Shown one piece after another: positions 44,488 to 52,853 of a DNA stretch of 64,000 nucleotides. Position 1 is the first letter of the stretch. Every line of letters starts with the position of its first letter. The notes below the pieces were generated by a model, which was given only the letters and a program-made list of their open reading frames with translations, had not been told where the DNA came from and searched no databases. The translations under genes were made by a program, and so were the position numbers. The DNA is from JABMQB01 sp964575025 (GTDB lineage Bacteria; Bacteroidota; Bacteroidia; Bacteroidales; Prolixibacteraceae): contig CAZNPV010000020.1 in assembly GCA_964575025.1 (NCBI GenBank), forward strand, positions 1 through 64,000, written 5' to 3'.

Positions 44488-44533
44488 TATGGAATAATTG
44501 AATCGGATAATTAGGTTTATAAAGATCATTGGT

Positions 44534-44716
44534 ATGAAGAATTCACTTTACATCATCGCAGGATTGGTGTTGCTTGTTTGGGCAATAATAACTTTTGGGT
44601 TTTATTCATTCCGAACAATCGACATACTGCTTCCCATAGCAGGGTTTATAGTCCTTCTTCAGATTCTGTTTACGAAAAAGGGTCCAACATCAAAAAGGAA
44701 TTTTAAAGAAGAATAA
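44534..44716 (+). CDS. Small two-helix membrane protein (Lmo0937-like)
   Basis: 60 residues from the ATG at 44534; a TTG at 44498 would add 12. Two membrane helices (about 4-21 and 26-44) and a Lys-rich tail. Matches short stress-associated proteins of the Lmo0937 type. Function unknown. It lies 46 bp after the -7-like box of element F and 3 bp before the CsbD-like gene. Confidence 0.7.
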   Translation: MKNSLYIIAGLVLLVWAIITFGFYSFRTIDILLPIAGFIVLLQILFTKKGPTSKRNFKEE

Positions 44717-44719
44717 GGT

Positions 44720-44905
44720 ATGGAAACAAAATTTGATATGAACGAATGGAATAGAATAAAGGATACACTCAGGGAAGAATATTCTGAATTAACCGAAGCC
44801 GATTTGAATTGGGGACATGTGTCGAGAGATGATTTGCTACAAAATATTTCTACTAAACTGGGAATCGCAATGAAAGACCTGATGGCTGTAATTGACTCAT
44901 TCTGA
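44720..44905 (+). CDS. CsbD-like general stress protein
   Basis: 61 residues, acidic and helical. The pattern NRIKDTLREEYSELTEADL (about 11-29) and a final helix starting KLGIAMKDL match CsbD-type proteins, small cytosolic stress proteins of unknown action. It stands 3 bp after the small membrane protein gene, in the transcript of element F. Confidence 0.75.
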   Translation: METKFDMNEWNRIKDTLREEYSELTEADLNWGHVSRDDLLQNISTKLGIAMKDLMAVIDSF

Positions 44906-44955
44906 ATATTCTTCCTGAGAACAAGTAATTAAAGAAATAACATAAAAACATTAAA

Positions 44956-45822
44956 ATGAGCTATTTGTATTTACTTATTCCTGTAGTAATATTTTTGCTG
45001 CTGGGAATTAGAATTGTAAGGCCAACGCAGCGAGGTCTGATAGAACGACTTGGCAAGTATAAAAAACTGGCCAATCCGGGATTCCACTGGATTATTCCGG
45101 TTATCGACCGGTTGTTTATGGTGAACGTAACCGAACAGATGGTAGATGCCGAACCGCAGGAAATAATCACCAACGACAACCTGAATGCCAGTGTCGATGC
45201 ACAGGTGTATTTCAGGGTAAAATCTGATGAGGAAAGTGTAAAAGGTTCAATGTATAGTGTAAACAATTATCAATGGCAGATTGTAAACCTGGCCCGAACC
45301 ACCTTGCGTAATATCATCGGAACACTTACCTTAAAATCAGCCAACAGCGAACGAGGAAAGATTAATTCTGAATTGTATAAAACATTGCACAATGAAACCA
45401 AAAACTGGGGAATAGAGATTGTGCGGACTGAGCTGAAAGAAATTGATCCGCCACGCGATGTGCAGGAAACCATGAACAAAGTGGTAAAAGCCGAAAATGA
45501 AAAAATAGCTGCCATCGATTCAGCCACTGCAGCCGAAACCGTCGCCGACGGTGTGAAACGGGCGAAAATTAAAGAAGCCGAAGGGTACAAACAGTCGAAA
45601 ATATTGCATGCCGAAGGGGAAGCCGGAGCTATAAAACTGGTAAATGAAGCCGCCGATAAATATTTTATTGGCAATGCACAATTATTACGAAAATTGGAAG
45701 CGCTGGAAGCTTCACTGGGCAATAATGCAAAAATAGTCATCCCTACAGGTTCCGATTTGGTAAATATTATCGGGGAAATGGCTGGTATTGTGCCACTGGA
45801 GAGAAAAACAAAAGAAAAATAA
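44956..45822 (+). CDS. SPFH/band-7 (stomatin/paraslipin-like) protein
   Basis: 288 residues. N-terminal membrane anchor (residues 3-19, YLYLLIPVVIFLLLGIR), then an SPFH domain (RPTQRGLIERLGKYKKLANP then GFHWIIPVIDR) and a C-terminal coiled coil rich in Ala/Glu/Lys (about 170-225). It forms oligomeric scaffolds in the membrane and is common in stress or membrane-quality gene sets. It follows the CsbD-like gene by 50 bp. Confidence 0.93.
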   Translation: MSYLYLLIPVVIFLLLGIRIVRPTQRGLIERLGKYKKLANPGFHWIIPVIDRLFMVNVTEQMVDAEPQEIITNDNLNASVDAQVYFRVKSDEESVKGSMYSVNNYQWQIVNLARTTLRNIIGTLTLKSANSERGKINSELYKTLHNETKNWGIEIVRTELKEIDPPRDVQETMNKVVKAENEKIAAIDSATAAETVADGVKRAKIKEAEGYKQSKILHAEGEAGAIKLVNEAADKYFIGNAQLLRKLEALEASLGNNAKIVIPTGSDLVNIIGEMAGIVPLERKTKEK

Positions 45823-45871
45823 TGTACCTGGAAACTTTTTTTAAAAGGATCAAACAGTAAAATAATTAGAA

Positions 45872-46255
45872 ATGAAATCAGTAAAACGGGTAGGGATTTG
45901 GATGGATCATTCAACAGCCAATATTATGGAAGTATCAAATGGCATGGTACGATCAAAAACGCTGGAATCGATTCCGGCCTTCCCTGAACAAGTCGAAAAT
46001 CTGAGATTGGATGAAAGCCTGATGCACAACAAAGAGCAAAATCAATACGCAAATTTTTACAAAAAATTAAGTTATATTATTAATGATTATAATGAAGTAC
46101 TCCTTTTTGGGCCCACCGATGCCAAAACCGAATTATTCAACCTGTTAAAAAATAACCGCCAATTTGAAAAAGTTAAAATTTCTGTTCAACCTGCAGATAA
46201 TATGACCGATAGTCAACAAGAAGCTTTTGTGAAAGACTTTTTTAACACTCCCTGA
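45872..46255 (+). CDS. Small protein with eRF1-domain-3-like features
   Basis: 127 residues. The opening VGIWMDHSTANIME (about 6-19) and the final part LLFGPTDAKTELFNLLKNN followed by Val/Lys-rich strands resemble the eRF1 domain-3/Host-attachment fold that some ribosome-rescue-like proteins use. I cannot identify the exact family. It is 49 bp after the SPFH gene and probably part of the same stress set. Confidence 0.6.
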   Translation: MKSVKRVGIWMDHSTANIMEVSNGMVRSKTLESIPAFPEQVENLRLDESLMHNKEQNQYANFYKKLSYIINDYNEVLLFGPTDAKTELFNLLKNNRQFEKVKISVQPADNMTDSQQEAFVKDFFNTP

Positions 46256-46358
46256 AAAATCCTGTTTGGTTCAGAAAATCATTTTCTGTCCGATGTTCGT
46301 TCAAGGAATTCCCGTTTAATTGAAAAGAGAGCAAAAGTTAACAGAAACAAAATACAAA

Positions 46359-46892
46359 ATGAAAACAAGAAAAAACATAAAAAATTTAGATGCTGAAGGG
46401 AAAAAATTAATGATGCGCATTGGAATAGCTACCGATTTTGGCTGGTTTGAATTGAAACAGAAATTGATTGAGGCACTTAATGTGGCTGGTTATGAGTTGA
46501 CTGACATTGGAGACTATGAATTGGTTCCGGGTGAAAACTACCCTGATTTTGTTATTCCCCTGATTAAATCGAATTCAGGAAATGACGAACTACAGAACCT
46601 GGTCAAATGGGAAAACGATATGAAGGTCTGTAAGGCGGTGAACAAAATACCCGGTGTTTGTGCCGTTTTAATTACCGAACCATTTGTTCCTTGCAGGGAA
46701 GCTGAGCATGAAGATTTATATGTGAGGTGTGTGGGTGGCCAAATCAAAGGATATGCATTATCCAATAAAAAGATAATGTCATTTCTGAATGCGGATTGTA
46801 CTACCAGCATACCGTCAAGCCAGCGTCTTGCTAAAGTGAGGGTTTTGGGTCGGAATAAAAAAAGGGCTGAAGAGAAGAAGTATGTTGTTTAA
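46359..46892 (+). CDS. RpiB/LacAB-like sugar-phosphate isomerase fold protein without active site
   Basis: 177 residues from the ATG at 46359; a TTG at 46320 would add 13 residues and an ATG at 46410 would start at the domain. The RpiB fold is clear at both ends (RIGIATDFGWFELKQKLIEA; GDYELVPGENYPDFVIPL; VRCVGGQIKGYALS; FLNADCTTSIPSSQRLAKV). The catalytic loop with Cys and GSGxG is missing; its place holds LVKWENDMKV. The protein is therefore probably not an isomerase but a regulator or binder. It sits between the eRF1-like gene and the cold-shock gene. Confidence 0.75.
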   Translation: MKTRKNIKNLDAEGKKLMMRIGIATDFGWFELKQKLIEALNVAGYELTDIGDYELVPGENYPDFVIPLIKSNSGNDELQNLVKWENDMKVCKAVNKIPGVCAVLITEPFVPCREAEHEDLYVRCVGGQIKGYALSNKKIMSFLNADCTTSIPSSQRLAKVRVLGRNKKRAEEKKYVV

Positions 46893-46947
46893 TGGTTTAT
46901 CCCAATAATTAAGTGTACCTTGCACCCAATAATTTAATTATATAACA

Positions 46948-47139
46948 ATGAATAAAGGAACAGTAAAATTTTACAATGAAACCAAGGGTTTTGGGTTCAT
47001 TAAAGACAACGATTCATCAAAAGAGTATTTTGTACATTCATCCGGATTAAATGATGACATCAGGGAGAATGATGAAGTAACTTTTGATTTGAAGGAAGGC
47101 AAAAAAGGACTAAATGCCGTAAATGTTAAACTGGTTTAG
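46948..47139 (+). CDS. Cold-shock domain protein
   Basis: 63 residues, full CSD: KGTVKFYNETKGFGFI with RNP1 KGFGFI and RNP2-type YFVHSSG. An RNA chaperone that melts structure at low temperature or stress. It ends the plus-strand series and is followed by the terminator at 47169-47193. Confidence 0.93.
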   Translation: MNKGTVKFYNETKGFGFIKDNDSSKEYFVHSSGLNDDIRENDEVTFDLKEGKKGLNAVNVKLV

Positions 47140-47168
47140 TTCCTGACGCTTACACCCATTCAAATCAT

Positions 47169-47193
47169 ATCCCGCTTTTGCCGGGATTTTTTT
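47169..47193 (+). terminator. Rho-independent terminator after the cold-shock gene
   Basis: Stem ATCCCG/CGGGAT (47169-47174 and 47182-47187) with a 7-nt loop and seven T's after it. It lies 30 bp after the cold-shock stop and reaches the end of the convergent GT gene. Confidence 0.85.
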
Positions 47194-49438
47194 ATGCTAT
47201 TTTCAGGTCCGATCTGTGAAACTCTTCATAAGCCTGTAAGACCGTTAAATGAGAGATCAGATAAGCAAGCGAACTTTCAGCACCCTGGTTACGGTTTACA
47301 CCGTAACTTTCAAAACCGTCGCAACACCCCTTGGTCTCAAAATCGTATAAACTCATTCGTAAATCATTTTCACCTAAAAACCATAAAAAAGAGGTGTATA
47401 GTTTATTCAGGTAATCTTTGTCTTTTGTAACATGAAATGCCTGATGATACATTAAAACCATTGCCATTGCATCGATTGGTTGTTGCGCAAAAACAGAACG
47501 CTCGCCCTCTTTTTTATACCAATTTTCATTGCCAATTACCGATAAGTAATTATCCTTTAATGTGTGCTCCGTAAGAAAATTCATGGAATTGAGTGCTGTT
47601 TGTGTGATTTTATCATCATTCAGTATTTCGGATGAATGCAACAGCGCCAGGGGTAAAATTCCGTTGTCATAAGCCAGTAAGCTTTCAAACCACTTCCAAT
47701 CAGCCGTTTTATTATCTTCATAATGCTTCACCAGTACCTTGGCGAGGTTTCTTAATCTTTCGGTCATGGAATCGTCTGATGGGGTGCTTTTCAGGTAATA
47801 ACAAATCCCAATCATTGTATTGGCAATTCCACGGATCGATTTTAGTTTTTCAAAATGGGGGGATGCATTAAAAAATATCAGTTTCCCGGTTTGGTAATAG
47901 GCATCGTTGGGAGCATTTCCCAATAAATAGCCCAGTGCCCAGATTGTCCGGCCAAAAGAATCTTCAGAGCCGGTTTCATCCAGAAAGTTCCGGTTAAAAC
48001 TCAGGAAATTCCGGAATGTGCCATTTGTATTTTGCATGTAATGGATATAGCTCAGATAAATTGGCGACAATTCAAGCGCCCGCATGTCTTTCATCTGCCT
48101 GGAAGCCATTAAAACCATCAGCAATGCACGTGAATTATCATCCAGGCAATAGCCTTCTTTTAGGTTTGGAATGCCAAATTTGGCATGTTGAATGATGCCG
48201 GTATCATCCGTCAGGCGATTGATATGAGCAAGGGAGAAGGGGGGAAGAAGAAGTAAATCAGGTCCCGGTTCCTTACGGATTATAACCAGGCTTTCTTCCT
48301 TTACTGTTTTTTCGGTAAGTGCCAGGTATTTTTCCCCGGTTTTGGGCCAGGTTATTTTTTTGCCATATTGACCGGCTTTGTTTTTTAGTTCATTAAGCTC
48401 TTCCGGTTTATCGAGGAATCGGGTTAATGTTTTCTCAAGGTCATCCGGATCATTAAAATTGAACAACTGTCCTCTTCCCTTTGCCAGTAGTTCTGCTGCA
48501 TGCCAATAGGGTGTTGAAAGAACAGCAGCTCCCACACCAACTGCATACGAAAGTGTTCCGCTGGTAATCTGTGCTTCATTCAAATAAGGTGTAATGTAGA
48601 TGTCGCAGGCATAAAGATATTTGAACAAATCCTGGTCGTCAATAAATTCGTTTAGGAATACTACATGATTTTCAAGCTGAAGGTTTTTCACCAAACGCAA
48701 AAGAGAAATGCGGTATTCTTCGCCGGAGTGCCGCAGTACATTCGGGTGGGTTTTGCCTAAAACAATGTAGATAACTTCAGGGTACTTTTTAACCACTTCC
48801 GGCAATGCTTTTATCACCGTTTCAATTCCTTTGCTTCTCCCGAGAAAACCAAAAGTAAGCAGCACTTTCTTTTTATCAAGTTTAAACTCTTTTCTTGATT
48901 TTTCGGGATTGAAGTGAATATCCGGGACACCATGCTCAATCCGTGCGATTTTTTCTTTTGGCACATCGTAAATACTTCCCAGAATGTTAACTGCTTTGCG
49001 ACTCATTACTACAATTTTACTTGCCATTTTGCAAATTTCTTTCAAAACTGCTTTTTCATTGTAGGAAGGTGTTTTGAGTATGGTATGAAGGGTAACAATA
49101 AGCGGTATCTCCAGCCGGTGAAGCAAAGGAAGAATGTACACCCCGCTTTCTCCGCCAAAGATGCCAAATTCGTGCTGGAGAATACAAACATCGGCACCGC
49201 TCAGATTAATGTACTTTACCGCTTTTAAATAATCTTCCTGATAATCTTGCCTTATGGTCAGTTTAACTTCTTCAGGGTATTTATAGGTGAGGTCGTTATC
49301 GTTTATTGCAACCACAAACCCTTTATTCCCTTCGTTCCGGGTAGCATCCCCATTCAGCATCGATTTGAACAGGTTGTTCGTAAATGTTCCAATGCCGCAT
49401 TCGCGAGGCGGGTATGTTCCGATATAAGTGATTTTCAT
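47192..49438 (-). CDS. GT4 glycosyltransferase fused to an alpha/alpha-toroid domain
   Basis: 748 residues from the ATG at 49438 (MKITYIGTYPPRECGIGTF), where the GT-B fold begins; ATG 49471 is possible, but the 114 extra bases upstream run through a REP-like hairpin and look non-coding. N-terminal half: GT4 with EHGVPDIHF, GFLGRSKGIETVIKALPEV and NEAQITSGTLSYAVG. C-terminal half (about 390-740): an (alpha/alpha)6-type domain with YCLDDNSRALLMVLMA. This two-part form is known beside GH130 genes and may build a mannan-type polymer; the GH130 gene lies at 31.3 kb. Confidence 0.82.
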   Translation of the reverse strand: MKITYIGTYPPRECGIGTFTNNLFKSMLNGDATRNEGNKGFVVAINDNDLTYKYPEEVKLTIRQDYQEDYLKAVKYINLSGADVCILQHEFGIFGGESGVYILPLLHRLEIPLIVTLHTILKTPSYNEKAVLKEICKMASKIVVMSRKAVNILGSIYDVPKEKIARIEHGVPDIHFNPEKSRKEFKLDKKKVLLTFGFLGRSKGIETVIKALPEVVKKYPEVIYIVLGKTHPNVLRHSGEEYRISLLRLVKNLQLENHVVFLNEFIDDQDLFKYLYACDIYITPYLNEAQITSGTLSYAVGVGAAVLSTPYWHAAELLAKGRGQLFNFNDPDDLEKTLTRFLDKPEELNELKNKAGQYGKKITWPKTGEKYLALTEKTVKEESLVIIRKEPGPDLLLLPPFSLAHINRLTDDTGIIQHAKFGIPNLKEGYCLDDNSRALLMVLMASRQMKDMRALELSPIYLSYIHYMQNTNGTFRNFLSFNRNFLDETGSEDSFGRTIWALGYLLGNAPNDAYYQTGKLIFFNASPHFEKLKSIRGIANTMIGICYYLKSTPSDDSMTERLRNLAKVLVKHYEDNKTADWKWFESLLAYDNGILPLALLHSSEILNDDKITQTALNSMNFLTEHTLKDNYLSVIGNENWYKKEGERSVFAQQPIDAMAMVLMYHQAFHVTKDKDYLNKLYTSFLWFLGENDLRMSLYDFETKGCCDGFESYGVNRNQGAESSLAYLISHLTVLQAYEEFHRSDLKIA

Positions 49439-49533
49439 ACGATTATAATTGTTTATTTTCAAAGGTTTCATATGCCTTCCTGTTCGGCTTTGCTCCGCTG
49501 AAGCTATGCGAAAGCGATACAGACAGGGAACTT

Positions 49534-49564
49534 GCCCCGTCCCGAAAGCCATCCGGATCGGGGC
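49534..49564. repeat. REP-like hairpin
   Basis: GCCCCG / CGGGGC arms (49534-49539 and 49559-49564) around CCCGAAAG and CCGGATCG words. Lies between the GT4 start and the upstream small genes; resembles the palindromes at 19466-19555 and 52933-53018. Confidence 0.45.
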
Positions 49565-49602
49565 TCGTTTTATTCGAAAAAAATAGTTTCGTTTTGGGGC
49601 TT

Positions 49603-49803
49603 TTACTCTTTCAGAAGTAGTTTCCCAATGTTTGTTGTGTCATTCGGTATGAGTTCCCGTTCAAAATAGACCAATTCTTTTCGGGTAGGATCTTCCTGAA
49701 TTTTACAATAATATATTCGGTCTACATATCGCCTGATTATAAGGTTAAGGGTTGGATTAACCTTAGCCCGCACCACCTCCCCTTCTTTAAATTTACCTTC
49801 CAT
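49603..49803 (-). CDS. Hypothetical small protein (YodC/DUF2158-like?)
   Basis: 66 residues from the ATG at 49803; an ATG at 49860 would add 19 residues without conserved look. KFKEGEVVRAKVNPTLNLII at the start recalls the DUF2158/YodC type (F..GDVVRLKSGGP), a small beta-barrel-like fold, but this is only a motif-level likeness. Next to the 42-residue basic protein gene and in line with the cupin gene. Confidence 0.5.
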   Translation of the reverse strand: MEGKFKEGEVVRAKVNPTLNLIIRRYVDRIYYCKIQEDPTRKELVYFERELIPNDTTNIGKLLLKE

Positions 49804-49871
49804 AGGTATAGCTGAAATTGTTTCCTTGTTATTTGCCCCTTTCCCTTCATCCGGGAGCATTCTTTATTCAT

Positions 49872-50000
49872 TCATGAATCGATACCGGATATGTTTTTCC
49901 CGGCCTTTCTGGCTGCTTTATCGGCTCTTTTTTCTTTCAGGCTTCTTCCTGCAACTTTCTTTATATTTCTTTTTTCTTTTCCCTCTTTAATTTTTCCCAT
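49872..50000 (-). CDS. Very small basic protein (42 residues)
   Basis: From the ATG at 50000 to TGA at 49872-49874. Lys/Arg-rich: MGKIKEGKEKRNIKKVAGRS then LKEKRADKAARKAGKN. It fits a type of short, highly charged proteins found in stress clusters of Bacteroidota. It may bind nucleic acid; no family name can be given. It lies 24 bp after the cupin gene and 68 bp before the next small gene start. Confidence 0.55.
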   Translation of the reverse strand: MGKIKEGKEKRNIKKVAGRSLKEKRADKAARKAGKNISGIDS

Positions 50001-50024
50001 GCTCTTAATTTTTCTCTGTTTCTG

Positions 50025-50384
50025 TTAGAATGTGGTCCCTTCATAACCGCTTTTGATGACTGTTGAAATCATTTTAAACCGCCCGTTTGCTTTTATAATA
50101 TTGGAAGTGTGGGCAGGTATAATTATGCCTTCCCCTGTTTGAAGCAGGCTTGGCTGGTTGTCAATAACCACTTCGGCTGTTCCTTCAATAATTTGAACAA
50201 ACGTGTCGAACGGAGATATTTTCTCAGCCAGTGCCTCGCCGGTATCTATGGCAACAACGCTAATATTCCCGGTGGTTTTTCGGATAATGGTTTTGGTCAC
50301 TACCGAATTGGCAACATACTCAATGATCTCGATGAGAATATGAATTTTCGATTTTTCTATTTCTTGCATTTGCATTGGTCTCAA
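50025..50384 (-). CDS. Cupin-domain protein
   Basis: 119 residues. Single cupin barrel: the first motif is degraded (SPFDTFVQIIEGTAEVVID, with no HxH pair), the second is LLQTGEGIIIPAHTSNIIKA with one His. Metal binding is therefore reduced. Probably a small binding or regulatory cupin. It follows the radical SAM gene by 31 bp and may be driven by element G. Confidence 0.82.
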   Translation of the reverse strand: MRPMQMQEIEKSKIHILIEIIEYVANSVVTKTIIRKTTGNISVVAIDTGEALAEKISPFDTFVQIIEGTAEVVIDNQPSLLQTGEGIIIPAHTSNIIKANGRFKMISTVIKSGYEGTTF

Positions 50385-50415
50385 AATAAGATGAACCTTG
50401 TGACCATCCTTTTAC

Positions 50416-51900
50416 TTATTTGCGTAATCCATACACCGTTCGGAAATGGTACCCATAAACGGTGTAGGTAATTGCATCTGCTATGCATTTAGGACGGTTG
50501 AAAAGGGTCCAGATCATTAGTTTCCAGTATTCGCTTCTGCCTTTATGAATGAAGCCAATAATAAAAACGGATTTCAGAAAAGCTTTAAAAAGGGAAAAAC
50601 TGAATTTTGTATGTCCTTTATATAGCTTGTTATAGTTCATCAATGAACGTCGTACTCTTTTGTAATAGGGTTTTACAGAATAAATATTCTGGATTATATT
50701 TTTGTATCCTTGTTGAAGATCGTTGTAATTCATCTTCGGGATAAAATTCATGGATGAATCCGTGTTGTTCCCCGTTGTTTCTTCTGTCAACCGGTTTTCA
50801 GCTTTTAATTGTTGATAGAGTTTTGTGTTTTTGGGTGCATTTAATAACCCGACCATGGCTGAAACAATTCCACTTTTCTGGATAAAATCGATCTGGCGTT
50901 GAAAGATTGAGGGAGTATCGCTGTCGAAACCAACAATAAACCCGCCGGAAACATGAAGCCCGGCTTGTTGTATTTTTTTTACACTATCCAGCAAATCGCG
51001 ATTTACGTTTTGTGCTTTATTGCAATAGGTCAACGACTTTTCATCGGGAGTTTCAATTCCAATGAAAGTTGAACTGATTCCGGTTTCCGCCAGCAGCTTC
51101 ATCAACTCTTCATCGTCGGCAAGATTGATTGAAGATTCAATGTTAAAAGTGAACGGATGCTTGTGAACGTTCATCCATTCTTTCATTGCGGGCAGCAGGG
51201 TATGTTTAATCTCTTTTTTATTTCCAATAAAATTATCATCGACAATTGAAACGGGTCCGCGCCATTTAATGGTATGATACAACACGTCCAGTTCCTTTAT
51301 AATCTGGGATGTATTTTTCATCCTTACTTTGCGCCCCAGCAGGGCAGTTATTTCGCAAAAGTTACAGGCAAACGGACATCCGCGTGTAACCTGGATGTTC
51401 ATAAACGCATAATCTTTCACCGACAACAAATGAAAGTCGGGAACCGGAGTTTGCGTGAGGTCAGCAAATTCTTTTGTTGAATAAACACGCTTTGGCTGCC
51501 CTGCATCCAGATCAGCCAGAAAAGGGGGCAGGGTAATCTCTGCTTCATTCAAAACAAAATGATCCACATCCGGATAATTTGGATATTCCTGGGTAAAAAG
51601 CGGACCGCCTGCCACAATCTTTTTATTCCATTTTTTGCTTTCAGCAATGACCTTGCTTACCGACTCTTTTTGAATATACATGGCGCTGATAAAAATACAA
51701 TCGGCCCACTGAATATCGCTTGTCACAAGTCTCGAGATATTTAAATCCACCAGTTTCTTCTGCCATGTATCCGGCAACATGGCCGACACGGTAATTAATC
51801 CGAGCGGAGGAACCGCCGCTTTTTTTGAAATAAATTTCAAGGCATTGCTAAAACTCCAGAAAGAATCGGGATATTTTGGATAAACCAATAAAATGTTCAT
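50416..51900 (-). CDS. B12-binding radical SAM protein (DUF4070-type)
   Basis: 494 residues. N-terminal B12-binding-like Rossmann part (MNILLVYPKYPDSFWSF), then the radical SAM core with GCPFACNFCEI (cluster Cys at about 175, 179 and 182), a glycine-rich SAM part (GGFIVGFDSD) and a C-terminal DUF4070-type region. Relatives methylate lipids such as hopanoids or modify other lipids, so a membrane-lipid role under stress is plausible; substrate not known. Its promoter carries element G. Confidence 0.85.
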   Translation of the reverse strand: MNILLVYPKYPDSFWSFSNALKFISKKAAVPPLGLITVSAMLPDTWQKKLVDLNISRLVTSDIQWADCIFISAMYIQKESVSKVIAESKKWNKKIVAGGPLFTQEYPNYPDVDHFVLNEAEITLPPFLADLDAGQPKRVYSTKEFADLTQTPVPDFHLLSVKDYAFMNIQVTRGCPFACNFCEITALLGRKVRMKNTSQIIKELDVLYHTIKWRGPVSIVDDNFIGNKKEIKHTLLPAMKEWMNVHKHPFTFNIESSINLADDEELMKLLAETGISSTFIGIETPDEKSLTYCNKAQNVNRDLLDSVKKIQQAGLHVSGGFIVGFDSDTPSIFQRQIDFIQKSGIVSAMVGLLNAPKNTKLYQQLKAENRLTEETTGNNTDSSMNFIPKMNYNDLQQGYKNIIQNIYSVKPYYKRVRRSLMNYNKLYKGHTKFSFSLFKAFLKSVFIIGFIHKGRSEYWKLMIWTLFNRPKCIADAITYTVYGYHFRTVYGLRK

Positions 51901-51979
51901 GTTTTACTTTTTAAGCATCAATACGTTATACTGCAATCCCTTCGTACAGAAAGCAATTTTAACAACAAATAAATCAATG

Positions 51980-52045
51980 TAAAGGTAGAAATCCGGGCTT
52001 TGGGATGCGTTACACAATTTTGAATAATGTTTACATTATTCACAC
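51980..52045 (-). promoter_or_regulatory. 39-bp regulon element G with -7-like box (radical SAM operon)
   Basis: Minus strand from 52045: GTGTGAATAATGTAAA, then AAATTGTGTAACGC to 52007; TGTAA repeats 21 bp apart. After exactly 19 bp TACCTTTA (51987-51980). It begins inside the last codons of the AraC gene, whose stop TGA is part of GTGTGA. Confidence 0.82.
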
Positions 52046-52624
52046 ATCTTCAAGGGTTCCGCGACGTTTGTTTTTGAGCATTTTAAAATGGGTCGGGGTA
52101 AGCCCGGTATATTTTTTAAACTGATTTGAAAGGTGGGCTACACTACTGTAATGCATTTTGTAAGCGATTTCTGAAAGATTCAGTTCATCGTAAACGATCA
52201 GTTCTTTTACCCTTTCAATTTTATGGGTCAGGTAAAATTTTTCAATGGTAATTCCTTTTACCTCCGAAAAAAGATTGGCAAGGTAGGTGTAATCGTAATG
52301 GAGTTTTTCTGTCAGGTAATCGGAGAGGTTTACTTTGATTTGATCTTCTGTATAATGCACCAATTCGATAATTACACTTTTTATTTTTTCAACAAGTATA
52401 CTTTTTTTGTTATCCATTAAAACCAACCCTGCCTTTTTTAAATCTGTCTTTAATCTTTCCAGTTGTTCCGGCTGAATATTACCTATAATATTTGCCTCCC
52501 CGATTCTTACATAAACATATTGCAGGCCAAGTTTTTCAAGTTCGGCTTTCACGACCATTTGGCAGCGGATGCAAACCATATTCTTAATATACAACTTCAA
52601 GTCAAGAATATTTAGATAACCCAA
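52040..52624 (-). CDS. AraC-family transcriptional regulator with HMA-like N-terminus
   Basis: 194 residues from a TTG at 52624; TTG 52600 or ATG 52579 are also possible. An N-terminal ferredoxin-like/HMA-like segment with a CxxC (MVCIRC, residues 18 and 21) precedes a linker and an AraC DNA-binding domain with two helix-turn-helices (YLANLFSEVKGITIEKFY; LNLSEIAYKMHYSSVAHLSNQ; FKKYTGLTPTHFK). Such proteins bind 21-bp-spaced direct repeats, the geometry of the 39-bp elements. It is the candidate regulator of the island, maybe sensing thiol, metal or redox state through the CxxC. Confidence 0.85.
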   Translation of the reverse strand: MGYLNILDLKLYIKNMVCIRCQMVVKAELEKLGLQYVYVRIGEANIIGNIQPEQLERLKTDLKKAGLVLMDNKKSILVEKIKSVIIELVHYTEDQIKVNLSDYLTEKLHYDYTYLANLFSEVKGITIEKFYLTHKIERVKELIVYDELNLSEIAYKMHYSSVAHLSNQFKKYTGLTPTHFKMLKNKRRGTLEDV

Positions 52625-52853
52625 AATATAACATTCTTACGTAAATTTTAATTCCAGGGTTATTATTATATTGTGGTTACGGTGATACTGTAAATTCCGG
52701 TTCCAGAAGGCTGCTATGACCGGCAACAGCACCGTACCTTTCTTTTGCATTACATTTAAGTCTTCAGGTTTCATTTGTTTCTAATGAACTAAATATACGA
52801 AAAAACATTGAATCTGATTTAAAGAAACGGTCCTATTCTCTAAGTGAATATAG

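Noticed and set aside
46273..46292. CAGAAAAT/ATTTTCTG palindrome as terminator
   Set aside because: The sequence after it has no T run in either direction, and the stem is AT-rich and weak.
49439..49552. 38-residue N-terminal extension of the GT4 protein
   Set aside because: It runs through DNA next to a REP-like hairpin and precedes the conserved GT-B start MKITYIGTYPPRE.
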